Source: Rhabdophis nuchalis
Lineage: Eukaryota > Chordata > Lepidosauria > Squamata > Natricidae
Direction: 5' to 3'
Assembly (NCBI GenBank): GCA_039707465.1
Contig: CM077644.1
Span: forward strand, 85,447,875-85,511,874
DNA length: 64,000 nucleotides
Part shown: positions 35,901 through 47,530 of the stretch, one piece after another
How the letters are laid out: each line of letters begins with the position of its first letter
Numbering within the stretch: the first letter of the stretch is position 1
Made by a program: the position numbers and the translations under genes
The notes under the pieces: model-generated
Told to the model about the DNA's origin: nothing
Seen by the model: only the letters and a program-made list of their open reading frames with translations
Database searches by the model: none

Positions 35901-37491
35901 TCTTAGTTCCTCTGCTTACCTTGGAATTTTTTTCCTGAACAGCAGGGCAACCCATTGCACAGTGCTCCATTGTGACCCTTATTTTAAAAATTAAATCAAA
36001 ACTAAAGTACTGGCAAACTTAGTTTAACCACAAAGAGGAATAGAAGGGTCTGTGACAAGGCATAATGTTTAGTATAGGAATAATGTATTTCAGTGTTCAT
36101 ACACTTCTATTATTGTTCAGATATCAGTATATTATCTTCAGGTACTCATTAATCTAGTCATTAAATGAACGGCATCTATTCATCAGTTTATGTGATTAAT
36201 TATTTGGGGACAATATATATTACAAATAGGAAAAAAACTTACTTTTGTAGTTTGTTGCTATTTTCATGCAATCAGAGTTATATTAAATATATAATATTTG
36301 TTCTGCTTTCCAATTTTAGCTATATAAAATTCATATATTTAATGGAAATTTTCTTCTTTTATTTTCAAAAAATATTTTCTCCTACCAACAATTCATCTTC
36401 TGTGCTCCCCTTCAAAATTGCACACTTCCAAGATAAATACTGTTACAATCAGAATTTTAAAGTAGAAATAGGGGTGTTATTGATAAAATTACAGAGCAAT
36501 GGACAGAAGCCCATTGACATTTCTCTGAATTGTGCAGTATATGTTGATACTCCAAATAACCTAAGTCAGTCCTTTTAGGATTAAAAAGCACATCAGAGAC
36601 ACCACTTCATACATCTGTGCATGATGTTTTATATTAAGTCTTGTTTGTATCCAGGAAGTCTGTGGAAAACATTCAGAGGTATTTCATTTTCTTGCTGTAC
36701 TATTGGAATTCGCAATTTTATTACTTTACCAGGCTGCCCCCCAAAATGTACAGCTGTATTCAATGTGCCCACTGTGTACATGACACTAATATTTATTTGT
36801 TTGTTTGTTGACTTTATGCCCTTGTTTTAGTATTCTGAGCAGGCACATTGTTGTTTCTTTTAATACAGAATATGCTCAAATCCACAAACATCAGGAAGTG
36901 ATGAATTACAAATCTCTTTTTTAAACTTTTTTTGTTCTATTTACTTGGTTATATTGTATTTCCTGGGATAGTAAATTGATTTAGATGATTCAGATCTAGT
37001 AAAAATGGACCCTGGCCAGTAAAATTGTATTTGAGTATCATTAAAATTAATAGAAGTAATTTAACTGTGTATTTTCCAGTTAACGATTGAATTGAGTGCA
37101 TAAGATTCATGTGCTAGACTATATCATTATTAAAGAGAAATGTGACGGTTCCAAATAATTACTGTCATGGAAATGTTTTTTTGGACAATGCCAGTGTGTT
37201 TAAAATAAATTTGGTATGAAATATGTAATAAATTTCCTTGGCATTGAGGCATGCTGCATTAAGAATGCCATGACCAACATTTTTCAAGGTGAATGATTTT
37301 CAACCAAAGCAAAAGTAAATAAAGCAATTTTATAGCTAGTATTTATTTTGCAGCAAGTTGCTTATACATTTCACTCGAAGTCTTGCATGTATTCTGATAA
37401 ATACGTAGATTTTCCCGTTAGGTTCAATAAGTAAAGAGCTAGGCATGCAAGTAAGTGTAGGTGGACACAAATCAGCATTATTTGTTTAAAC

Positions 37492-37597
37492 CAGGGATGT
37501 CCAAACTTGGGAACTTTAAGACTTGTGGACTTCAACTCCCAGAATTCTGGGAGTTGAAGTCCACAAGTCTTAAAGTTTCCAAGTTTGGGCAACCCTG
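37492..37597. mobile_element. Fold-back hAT-type MITE, 106 bp, almost perfect palindrome
   Basis: Ends are CAGGGATGTCCAAACTTGG and CCAAGTTTGGGCAACCCTG. The arms meet at CCCAGAATTCTGGG with no loop, giving about 53-bp arms with few mismatches. Flanking octamers GTTTAAAC (37484-37491) and ATTTAAAC (37598-37605) match at seven of eight positions. It shares the GTGGACTTCAACTCCCAG core with the 22-kb pair. Confidence 0.9.
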
Positions 37598-38661
37598 ATT
37601 TAAACAGATGAAAAGGTCCTACAGGGAAAGCAGATTTATGGAATTCGGTTTGTCAAAACATAGTTGTATTGACTGTTCAACTGAACACCTTCCATATACC
37701 CCTGCCTTGGATTAATATATTATATTAGACAAGTGGTTTGTTTTATTATCCCACTTATTAAAAAACAGGATAATAAACTAGTTTAGTGCATATTCTGATG
37801 ATAACTCTTTGTCCTGTTTTGGATTAATCTGATGCAAAATACTTAAATTTACCTAAATGAAAATGTAAATCTGATTTTTATTTCTTGTTTACTTCTTCCA
37901 TCTAGACTGTTATATCTATTTGTTTTAGACAGAGGATTTAATTCAGGTCTGAAAGTTATTCTGGGTCTCCAGAGTCCTATATTCCACAGCATAAAATACC
38001 AAAAAGAGATCATGCAAATGCATAACTTTGCTTATAAGGATTTTCTAAGCAAAATCTTATAAGGTGTCAGAGAAATAGATAATTACGTAATAGTCACATG
38101 GAATAATGCACAAACAATATTTAAGCATATAATTCCATATTCTCTCAGTAAGAAGAAAGCGCAGTTATAAACACAAAATTGTTCAAATTTTAATATGGAC
38201 CTTACCTTTTTCTTTCCCCCTCCTGGGATTATTGATGACTTTTTCTGCATAACAAAAAAAAACCCTTACCTTTCTTAATTCTTTTCTTTCCTCTGTCATC
38301 TTCTTTCCATTTGAATTATAGAAAACATGTTATGTATGTGAGGAACATTTCAACCCAGAATGTTTCTGACATTGGCCTATAAAATGTTTCTAATATTCAT
38401 TTAATTTTTGAATGTAAACCACTATGATTTTTTAGTAGGTGGTGGGATATTGATGGAGCAGATGAAAAAAATTATTATTTCTAAAATTGAAACCCTAACA
38501 TTCCCATTTCTAAGCAGTGGGAAATGAAACCAGGGTAAGCTTTATAATTTACATTAAACCACTAGCAAATCGAAAGATGAGGTGAACTAGCAAGGTAGCA
38601 AGTTTTTCTACTTTTAGTACTTAAAAGTCACCTATGAAAGTATCTATTATTGGGATGGTGA

Positions 38662-38760
38662 TTCTCTCTCTCCCTCCCTCCCTCCCTCCCTCCCTCTCTC
38701 TCTCCCTCTCTCTCCCTCTCTCTCCCTCTCTCCCTCCCCCCTCCCTCCCTCCCTCCTTCC
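38662..38760. repeat. CT-rich microsatellite (TC and CCCT units)
   Basis: A hundred bases of pyrimidine-only + strand made of TCTC and CCCT units, followed by a short GTGTGT tract. Confidence 0.97.
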
Positions 38761-39343
38761 CAGTGTGTGTGTTGTGTGTTGGAGGTAAAGAAATTTTCAT
38801 TATATCACATTTCTTGGCTAAGGAATAGCTAGTAATACATCCATTCTCCAAAACAAATGACCTTCTTTACTCCTTTGTCCTCTTGAACCTCTATTTCTTT
38901 AACCATGGTGTTTTCAACCAGCGATACAGCTAACATGAAGATGGTATCCCTTTCCCTTTCTCATCAAGTTGAGAGGGGAAAGCATGTTCCATGAAGAAAA
39001 AAATATAATCAAACCTTCCCAAGATGTTACACTCTTACTTATGGAATTTGTCAAGAGCAAAAATTGTAAATATTTTATCTTAAGGTTTGCTGCCGGGATT
39101 TTCTGAATGAGAAAAGAGTTTGGATATCTCCCTGAAGATTGTTTTTCTATAATTGGTAACAGCCAAAAAAAGAGATAGTTCAAATAGTAAAATTAGTAAG
39201 CTTATCTCCTACGTGACAGAATGGGAAAGGTCAGCCTGCTTAAAGTCTTTTCTAAAACTGAACCGTGTGATCTTGAAAACAGCGGTATTTTAAAGCAAAG
39301 TAAAGAAAGTCCACAGCTCTGAATTATAATACATGTTATGATG

Positions 39344-39417
39344 TCAAACTATGCAAAGGTAGAGACACAGTCCTTAATGGTCATTAAGGACTGTGTTTCT
39401 ACCTTTGCATAGTTTAA
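39344..39417. repeat. 36-bp hairpin, near-perfect inverted repeat with 2-nt loop
   Basis: Left arm 39344-39379 and right arm 39382-39417 are complementary with about two mismatches (for example GGTAGAGACACAG against CTGTGTTTCTACC). The loop is GT. No terminal motif or target duplication was seen, so a template-switch mutation is as likely as a mobile element. The shape also resembles a small-RNA precursor. Confidence 0.85.
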
Positions 39418-40772
39418 CTTCATTTTCAATATTTGTAAAATGAAAACGTGTTTTCTACAATGCCATCTATGTACCCAAATTATTTGTTTTGTATGCACCC
39501 TTAGCTCTTCATTTGTATTATTTTAGGCTGAACTTCTGGAGTTCATTGTCATAATTAAATAGGCTTTGAGATATTATCAATTATAGGCTGGAATGATCAG
39601 CTGTAGAAATAATCATAGCCAAAATAAGCAGTCACATTCAGTTTTGTGGATTTTTCCTTTCTGAAAATTCTAAAATTGGGAAATCTTTGATTTAAAGGAA
39701 AACTCAAAAGCTCCTATAAATCCATTGACTCAGCACAGCATAGACTTTTGAGACTAATGGTATATTGAGTGGATACATACATCATGTTAAGCTGTTCTGT
39801 GGTTTGTTTGCTTTTGGTTTAGGGTGCTGAATAATCTCGGCCAATTGTGGTTTGTTCAGTAACTCTATGCCATAGCTCAATCCACTGTCTGTTATTCTTA
39901 AGAGATATTCTTCTACGTTGTAATTACTTACATGCATGCCCAATTTTATTTGCATTTTTGTCCACTTCGCCCTTAACTGAAAAGTCCAGTAAAGTTAAAT
40001 ACCACAAGAAATTATATCTTTTAAAAAAGAAATTAAAGAAACATCTGTATTTGGAAAAATGGCAAACTCACCATGAATTTGTGATTTGCATAAAAAGCAA
40101 ACCAGCTGAGAACTCAAAGTGCCCAAATATATTGGATTTGCTTCTCGTTCAAGATTTGGATTTTGCAATCTCAAAGAAACTTTGCAAGAGGCTAGTCTGA
40201 ATTAAATATTTTAAACATAAAAGCTAATCCAATTTTATTAGTATATCTTACAATTTTAGTAACAGTAACATTTCTTTCTGGCAGAAGAATAAGATTGGGG
40301 TCCCAAAAGAGATCTGCCTATGCAAATCCACTTAGCTTCTCCTTTAACCAAAGACGTTTCTTTATACTAAAATACAATATATATATAAAACACATGCATA
40401 TGATAGCATATTAATAGAAGGCCTTTTTACATGCACTTGTTAAGGCTGCTTGGGTAACAGAAGGCTATGTATATCATGCATTAGTCAAGTCTTTCATTAT
40501 TTATTCAGGTTGACTAAGTGAAACTACATCCCTGCATTTTCTGTACTGCCTCTTTAACCTACTAAAATGATTGATCCATGTTCACTTATGTAACTGTAGA
40601 ATCTTTCTCCAGCTAGGTTTTCCTGTTGTCTGTTTCTCTCTATCCAATGTTGTGCAGTTCTTATTCTTCCTGTGTTTAACATCTGTTGACTAATTTAATC
40701 TTCGCCTAATAGTCAATTTGTGTTAATCTTCTTCTTTTTTCCCTTGCACTTTTTTTTTCATTTTTCTTCCGA

Positions 40773-40775
40773 TGC
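40773..40775 (+). promoter_or_regulatory. Candidate SRRM4 (nSR100) UGC splicing enhancer
   Basis: TGC lies between the pyrimidine tract and the microexon acceptor, the position used by SRRM4 at neural microexons. A single trinucleotide is weak evidence by itself; the context gives it weight. Confidence 0.45.
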
Positions 40776-40784
40776 TTGAAATAG

Positions 40785-40799
40785 AAGTGGAGCAAAAAG
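40785..40799 (+). CDS. ADGRL2: ADGRL2 15-nt microexon encoding the K-V-E-Q-K splice insert
   Basis: The sequence AAGTGGAGCAAAAAG sits between an acceptor (GAAATAG) and a donor (GTAAATAA). With the A carried from the previous exon and TT from the next it reads K-V-E-Q-K-V, giving YECVPY-KVEQK-VFVCPG. This is the known latrophilin splice insert between lectin and olfactomedin domains, reported in the family to tune teneurin binding. Introns on both sides are phase 1, so it is a frame-preserving cassette. A pyrimidine tract spans 40748-40770, and a TGC lies at 40773-40775, about ten bases before the AG, as in SRRM4-dependent neural microexons. Inclusion level cannot be judged from DNA. Confidence 0.9.
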
Positions 40800-41708
40800 G
40801 TAAATAACATATATAGTCCAAACCCCCTCAGCTCCTTGTTATGTGCCTTATGGATGTTGACCTCTTCCCTTTCCCCATCCCCACGACACTCCAAGATTGT
40901 AATAATCAGCAGGATTTCATAAGTACCCTTCCTTAAAAGAAGTTGATTTTTTGCAATTTTGGAATAAACTGACTTGGCTGCTAAACTGACTCGGCTATTT
41001 AAAAGCAGGTGGTGGGATTTAGTATCTGATGGAACCTGCTCTGAGATGAAGACACCCGTTGCTTTCTTCCTCCCTCTCTTTCTCTTTCCCTGTCTTTCTC
41101 TTACCCATGACGACTATTTGTTAATAAAAATGTCATCTTGCTTGGCTTTCCAGAACCCTCTCCATAGCATGCCATAATTACAGGGTTCCTGGTCTGTTCC
41201 ATCCATTGCTTTGGTTGCTCTTTATTTCTGTTGCTCTTGATGAAGGTCTACGGATCTGATGTTTTAATTTTCATTTTTCCCCCTTGTATGTTGAAGCAGC
41301 TTTATTTTCAGTCTGAGGGTTTCTGAATGTTTCTTGAAAATGTTAAGAATTAAAAAAGCATCTACCAACCAGTTGAGCTGCTCTACGTCAATTAGAAGTT
41401 CGGGAGGATAAATGCTTTTATGCAAGGGTAGTTCTATTTTTTTCCAGATTTAGTAACATGCCATACAACCTTGCTTTGTTGTCAGAGAAAAGACTGCAGG
41501 TGTAACTTTTAAGAACCATGATGACAAAGGATAATACATGTATTCATTACATATGAACTATAAGGCATTGCTGTTAGTTAAAGGGTTTTTTTTTTGTTTT
41601 TTAAAAGTTATTCAGACATTGTGTGTTTGCCTAGATTTTATGGATATTGTGAATTTTATTCATTTTTTTAAAAATCGGTCTTGTCTTGCTTCTTTCTGTG
41701 ACTACCAG

Positions 41709-42509
41709 TTTTTGTTTGCCCTGGGACGTTGAAAGCTGTGGTGGATTCCCCAAATTTATATGAAGCTGAACAAAAGGCAGGTGCATGGTGCAAAGATCCT
41801 CTTCAGGCTGCAGATAAAATATACTTCATGCCATGGACTCCATACCGCACTGATACTTTGATAGAATATGCATCTTTAGAGGACTTCCAAAATGGACGCC
41901 AACAGACAACATACAAGCTTCCTAATCGAGTGGATGGTACAGGATTTGTGGTGTATGATGGTGCGGTCTTTTTTAATAAGGAAAGAACCCGAAACATTGT
42001 CAAATTTGACTTAAGGACTAGAATTAAGAGTGGAGAAGCTATCATAAATTCCGCCAACTACCATGACACATCCCCTTACAGATGGGGGGGAAAGACTGAT
42101 ATTGATCTGGCAGTGGATGAAAATGGCTTATGGGTAATTTACGCTACAGAACAAAACAATGGAATGATAGTCATTAGCCAACTCAATCCATATACTCTGC
42201 GTTTTGAAGCAACATGGGAAACAACCTACGACAAACGGGCAGCCTCTAATGCTTTTATGATATGCGGGGTGCTTTACGTTGTGCGATCAGTTTACCAAGA
42301 CAATGAAAGTGAAACTGGTAAAAATGCAATCGACTATATTTACAACACCAGGTTAAGCCGAGGAGAATCTGCAGATGTTCCTTTCCCCAACATGTATCAT
42401 TATATTGCTGCTGTGGATTACAATCCAAGAGACAATCAACTGTATGTGTGGAACAACAATTTCATCCTACGATATTCCCTTGAATTTGGTCCACCTGATC
42501 CTGCCCAAG
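41709..42509 (+). CDS. ADGRL2: ADGRL2 exon: olfactomedin domain
   Basis: One 801-nt exon encodes the whole olfactomedin beta-propeller, about 266 residues, from [11 protein letters not shown] to FGPPDPAQ. In latrophilins this domain binds FLRT proteins. Landmarks in order: [72 protein letters not shown] and [19 protein letters not shown]. The Asp in GGKTDID, the Asn-Ala in ASNAF and the Val-Asp in AAVDYN correspond to the ion site in the propeller centre. Cys residues lie in FVCPG, AWCKD and MICGV. A sequon is present in DNES. The acceptor is CTACCAG|TT and the donor CAAG|GTAGGA (phase 1 on both sides). The frame is intact. Confidence 0.98.
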
Positions 42510-43734
42510 GTAGGAAGTCTCTTTTTTAACTATTTAAATAAATAAATAAATAAATAAATACATTGCTTATAAATACATAAATAAACTGCTTAATAAAATG
42601 AGATTTGAAATTAGAATGAATGCTGCTGTTTGGCCAAAACAAAAACAAGGGGATACTTTTGCTCTAAATTTTACCTATGGCATGCCAAAATAAGGACATT
42701 TTTTTTTAATGCCACATACACTATTTGTAATACCCCATCTATTTGTAATGAGGAATATATTCGCATTGGCGCTTTCCTCTCACTTTGCAATAAAATATAT
42801 AAAAAAAGTTAATTATTTTGTGCTAGCATTAGAAAAGTATCTGATGGTAAGGCAACTCATAGAGACTGTTTTGTTTTCGCCCGAATGTTGTGAAGGTTTT
42901 CATTTCAGTTTCCATTTTGAACTCCGAGGAATGTGATTTAATATTTTTGTTGCAAGTTACTGCATTCTCATATTTCCAATTATGTGGCAAATGCAGAACC
43001 AAATATGTATAGGAACCTAAAAGATAGTATCATTATATAAACTGCCAGAGAGTGGACATTTAGGAAGCTTCATGAGTGAAGAAATGTCTCCAATATAATA
43101 TGGTTCACATTTAGATATTAAACACTGAGAATGTTGTTTAGAAAGATAATTGGCAAGGGAATGCAATAAAAATATATTGTTACAAGCTGCTGAAATCCAC
43201 TCATTTTAAAATATATTATGCAGAGAAACCCTTGTGGACTTTGCTGTTTTTTTTTAATATATTTTCATTTTACTTTATATGTTTTTATTAGATGTTCCTC
43301 TTCATCTGTTGATGAACTTTTATCACTTCTATTATATAGAACTGGTTGCTTGATGCACTGTAAATGTAAAAGAACTATAGGATCAGAAGTGCTATAAAGT
43401 AAGATAGGTCTATATACTAAGGTATAAAAGTGCTATAGAAATGAGCAAATACTACTATGGATAGCATGTATCTTCATTTCTGAATAGAAAATAGCTCATC
43501 CTGAGTAGTTAGATCAGTGCCATTAGTTGAGGAACAAAAGAGGAAAGGAATTGGGTTAGCCTTGAGCTTAATTTTATTAGAGGTTGTGCTAAGAATTTGA
43601 AAAGTTACCTGTTCAATCAGTATTCTGTTGGATATATAGGAAAATGTTTAAAGGCTACTCTGCTGAACTTTTTAATGAAATGAAGTAAAACTCATATATC
43701 CATAAATCTATATCAATATTGATATCAATACTAC

Positions 43735-43976
43735 GGTGGCACAGTGGTCAGAATGCAGTATTACAGGCTACTTCTGCTGACTGCTGGCTGCCTGCAATTT
43801 GGCAGTTTACATCTCACCAGGCTCAAGGTTGACTCATCCTTCCATCTTTCCAAGATGGGTAAAATGAGGACCCAAATTCTTGGGGGCAATATGCTGACTG
43901 TAAACCATTTAGAGAGGGCTGTAAACCACTGTAAAGTGGTATATAAGTCTTAAGTGCTATTGCTATTGCTATTGCT
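43735..43976 (+). mobile_element. tRNA-derived snake SINE, full length, with (CTATTG)n tail
   Basis: Box A like GGTGGCACAGTGGTCAGAAT, box B region with GGCAGTTTACATCTCACC (mutated), body GGTAAAATGAGGACCC, and a tail of TGCTATTGCTATTGC. Confidence 0.88.
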
Positions 43977-43984
43977 ACAAATAC

Positions 43985-44047
43985 AGATTAGACTAACAGA
44001 GTTGGAAGGGACCTTGGAGGTTTTCAGGTCCAATCTCCTGCTCACTG
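43985..44047 (-). mobile_element. CR1 LINE 3' fragment
   Basis: Contains AACAGAGTTGGAAGGGACCT and GGTCCAATCTCCTGCTCA, the standard CR1 3' phrases. Only about 60 bases remain. Confidence 0.7.
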
Positions 44048-45963
44048 AAAAAAAGTGATTTATGCCTATTTTCACACTTACAATCATTGCAGCACTCTCC
44101 ATGGTCACATGATCAAAATTTCAGGTGCTTGGCAACCGACTCTCATTAATGACAGTTGCAGTGTCCTGGAGTCATGTGATCACCATTTGTGACAATGGGA
44201 AAGCCAGATTCACTTAACAATCATGTTTGCTAAAATTATGTGAACTGAACAGTGGACAGCATCCATCCATGTGACAAATTTGGACAAACCTGGATCCGAT
44301 ATGTTTTTTGTCTGTAAATCTGCTAAACCAACCGTTACAGGTTTACTATAATCTACAATTTATAAAAATGCTAAATATAATAAAGAAATATTCATGCAAA
44401 CATATTTTTTTCAGATAAGAGCTTTATATAATCCCCATGCTTTATTTCATTGTTTCCGGTTTGTAGGAATAATCTGTTGCATGTTCTCAATAAATATGCA
44501 GCAGCCAGTTGATATGAGTAAGCACATAAAAATTGTAGTTTATAGTTATTTTTAAAAAGCATAATGTATGTAAATAAATCCACTCAATTCAAATGAGCTT
44601 GGAAATGTTGCAGGGGATTTATTTTTTTAAAAAAATAATGGATTGGACCCAAACCTAGTGTTATTTTTATTAAATCCATTAAAGTTAATAGGACAAATTT
44701 ATTTCAGTGAGCCTGTTCTAAATATGATTAAATCTGGGTCTGATCCAATGAAGTAAACAAATGTATTTCATTCTTTGACATCCATTTTCTTTTCAAGAAT
44801 GAACATTCAGGGACAAAGAACATCAGTTAAACTTTTTTTTTTTAATGCATACTGCTCAAGGTTAAAGCAGATATAAGCAATTGTTTCTACCCTTCTCTGC
44901 TTTTAAGAAAGAAATTGTCCTAATATCAAACATTTAATGATGTCACAGGGTCAAAATGTCCACTGCAGAAGCCAAGGTCTATTCTTGTAGAATATCTAAT
45001 TTAAGACCATTATAGGGAATTCAGCGATCACTTTACTTGTGATGCGTGTGGTAATGACATCTTCAGAAACTCAACAAACTCTGTCTTTTTATCTTGTAGC
45101 CTGTCAGTACCTGTCTGTACCACAACTTCCGTCTTCAAAATGGTTCAAATACCACATTTGCCCTCTTTTCACCAAATATAATTATTTATCTTACTTACTC
45201 TACCTTAGTCCCCCCCCCCATAGCTAATATCATACTTAACCTCTTCCATGTCAGTGTTTCCCCCTAAGAAGAAATATTCCTCGTGTTACTTCTCTATATT
45301 ATATTGCAGTGTCTGCAACAGTGCCAGAATTATTTATAGAAGGGTTCCATAAAATGCTTAGTTTTCTATTCCTGCAGTGTGAAAACCATAGCTTAAATTC
45401 ATTCTTTCAGGCCCCATGCAAAATTAACATCATGGAATATCAAGAGTTGTGAACAAATTAATTTTTTAGGGCTTAAGGTATTTCTCAGACTTCATACAGT
45501 CCCCTTGTATACCATTCAGAAGACTAGCATAGCCCTTGACCCGGGCAATAAAGCACAAACTTAAACTAAACCAGGGATTTAGTTTTAATTCCTTTTATTA
45601 TATTGCTTTTTCACAGTTCCTCTAATGGCTCACAAGGGCCTATAGGGTATTCTCCCCTTCTGCCACTGAATCTTAAGAGCTCCAGCTTGTGAATTAGGTT
45701 AGGTTGACCCAAAGCTACCCAATGAAGTAAATGAAAGAATAGGAAGCAGAATCCAGATCTTCTCATTCACAGTGTGGCAGGAGTGGATATTATTGTTACT
45801 ACTGCTATAGATGCTATTCCTGTTTACTACTTTGTTGTTGTTGTTGTTGTTGTTTTGCTTTGATATACTGGCCTACGTTGCTTTTGAACACCTCTTTAGA
45901 AAACTAATACATTAAGAAGATCTCATTTCCTTTGTATCTAAAACTCAAGAATATGTTAAACAA

Positions 45964-46170
45964 TTATAGCAATGTCACTTAGACTTATATACCACTTCAC
46001 AGAGCTTTACAGCCCTCTTTAAGGGCATATTGCCTCCAACAATCTGGGTCCTCATTTTATCCACCTCGGAAGGAGGGAAGGCTGAGTCAACCTTGAGCCA
46101 GTCAGGATTGAACTGCTGGAAGTTAGCAGAATTAGCCTGCAATGTTGCATTTCAACCACTGCAGAACCAC
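45964..46170 (-). mobile_element. tRNA-derived snake SINE, minus strand
   Basis: Contains CACTTAGACTTATATACCAC, CCTCCAACAATCTGGGTCC and GGCTGAGTCAACCTTGAGCC, the complement of the 43735 family. Moderately diverged. Confidence 0.85.
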
Positions 46171-47199
46171 TTATATTTGATTTTTTAAAATATTATTTTA
46201 TATAATATATTATTTTGGAGGAAATCTATTATTTTTTATCTGTTATATTTCTGTTATATAACAGGAAAATCATTTTCTGACTTTACAGGCTGATACTTTG
46301 ATACACTTCCCAGAATTTCAAACTCCAAGATTAAAAACAGGATTAATAGCATCTTCTCATATTTTCCATGAAAAAAAGTCCCCCAGTATTATAGGGCTTT
46401 TTTCTGTCTTAAGTATGGTACAGGTTTATTCCCTTTGACTTTGATCTTTGATCTTTTTTCTTAATTACTCCCTGGACCGATTTCTTGTTGATATTTATGC
46501 ATGTAAGTGATTTCTGGCACTTTCAGAGGCATGAAACGAGGCTGTATAACTAGACAAATAGCAATACAATTAGACTATATCAGCCGTATGAGATGATACA
46601 ATAATTCTTCCAACCAATTTGCATGAGTTGCTGTAGTTACGTCTTTTGTTCCAACATGAGAAACTTCTCTCACTTTTCCTCCTTAAACAGGAAAGCTGTA
46701 ATGTGCAATTACTCACCGCATTTCAGAATGCAGATAGGAATCCTGTAATCAAAATGGATTTATTTTTAATTCCAACATACTGCATAGGTTTAAAGCAGCT
46801 GAGCATCATAGAAACAGTTTCCAAATTTCTATGCAGTTATCCCAAATGCAAACAACGGCAAAACCCTTTAAACTAGTATGGCTACCAGATTGGCTGAATT
46901 GACTGATACCTTAAAAAAGAAGATAATGCTAATTGTTACTTTCTGTCAAATACATCTTCTTCTGCAAACTTTTCTTAATGTCTATTTTGCCAAACCTGTT
47001 AGGATGCTTGTGGTGCCACCTTTAGGGAAGGAAGTGTAGTTATCCTCCATTCAGATTGTGTATGAGTTGGAATCCGACTTTTCCACAGGGCCTTTTTAAT
47101 CATTCTAGGCATTTAGATTCAGTGTTTACACTTTAAATAATTCTGCAGCATAGGTAGCATGAGTATTAAAATTGTGCACATCATTTTTTTTTTCCAGAC

Positions 47200-47530
47200 A
47201 AAGCAGATGTATTTCAGAACTCATTTTTTAAATAGCCACACTGACGGCAGTGGTATCTGTCTTTGCAAATGAACAGCTGCATATAGAGTGCCGCATGAAA
47301 TTATATGCTCTTGTGATTTTAACCTCCTAGCTGGACTCAAAAAAAGAGTCATCGTGATCCCTTTTAGTGATGTTAAGCTGCAGGGCACAAGGGTAGCTTA
47401 AATGAGTTAGAAGCTGTCAGAAGTAAGAGGATCTGTGAGAGTATTAATTGCACTATTGTTGATACAGATTTCTGTCATGGAGAAACGACTTAATTAAACA
47501 CATGGTGTCTAGAATATCAGTAATAAGGAA
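47200..47530. other. Candidate unique or conserved noncoding stretch
   Basis: No repeat signature, no frame and relatively even composition. Includes TTTGCAAATGAACAGCTG and ACTTAATTAAACAC, motifs common in developmental enhancers. Inference only. Confidence 0.2.

Larger units (their letters stand above)
29848..41708 (+). other. ADGRL2 introns around the microexon
   Basis: Holds squamate repeats at 31.0-31.9 kb, a hAT-like element at 30853, a solo LTR at 32281 and a fold-back hAT element at 37492. A CT-rich microsatellite lies at 38662 and a 36-bp hairpin at 39344. The 15-nt microexon is at 40785. Stretches 32920-37490, 37600-38660, 38761-39343, 39420-40784 and 40800-41708 show no other gene. 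Open frames there (for example 36165-36578) are AT-rich chance frames. Confidence 0.85.

Noticed and set aside
36165..36578. 137-codon frame on the + strand
   Set aside because: AT-rich, low-complexity translation, no family resemblance, no splice or start context.
39847..40200. 117-codon Lys-rich frame
   Set aside because: No recognisable domain; composition is that of AT-rich intron.
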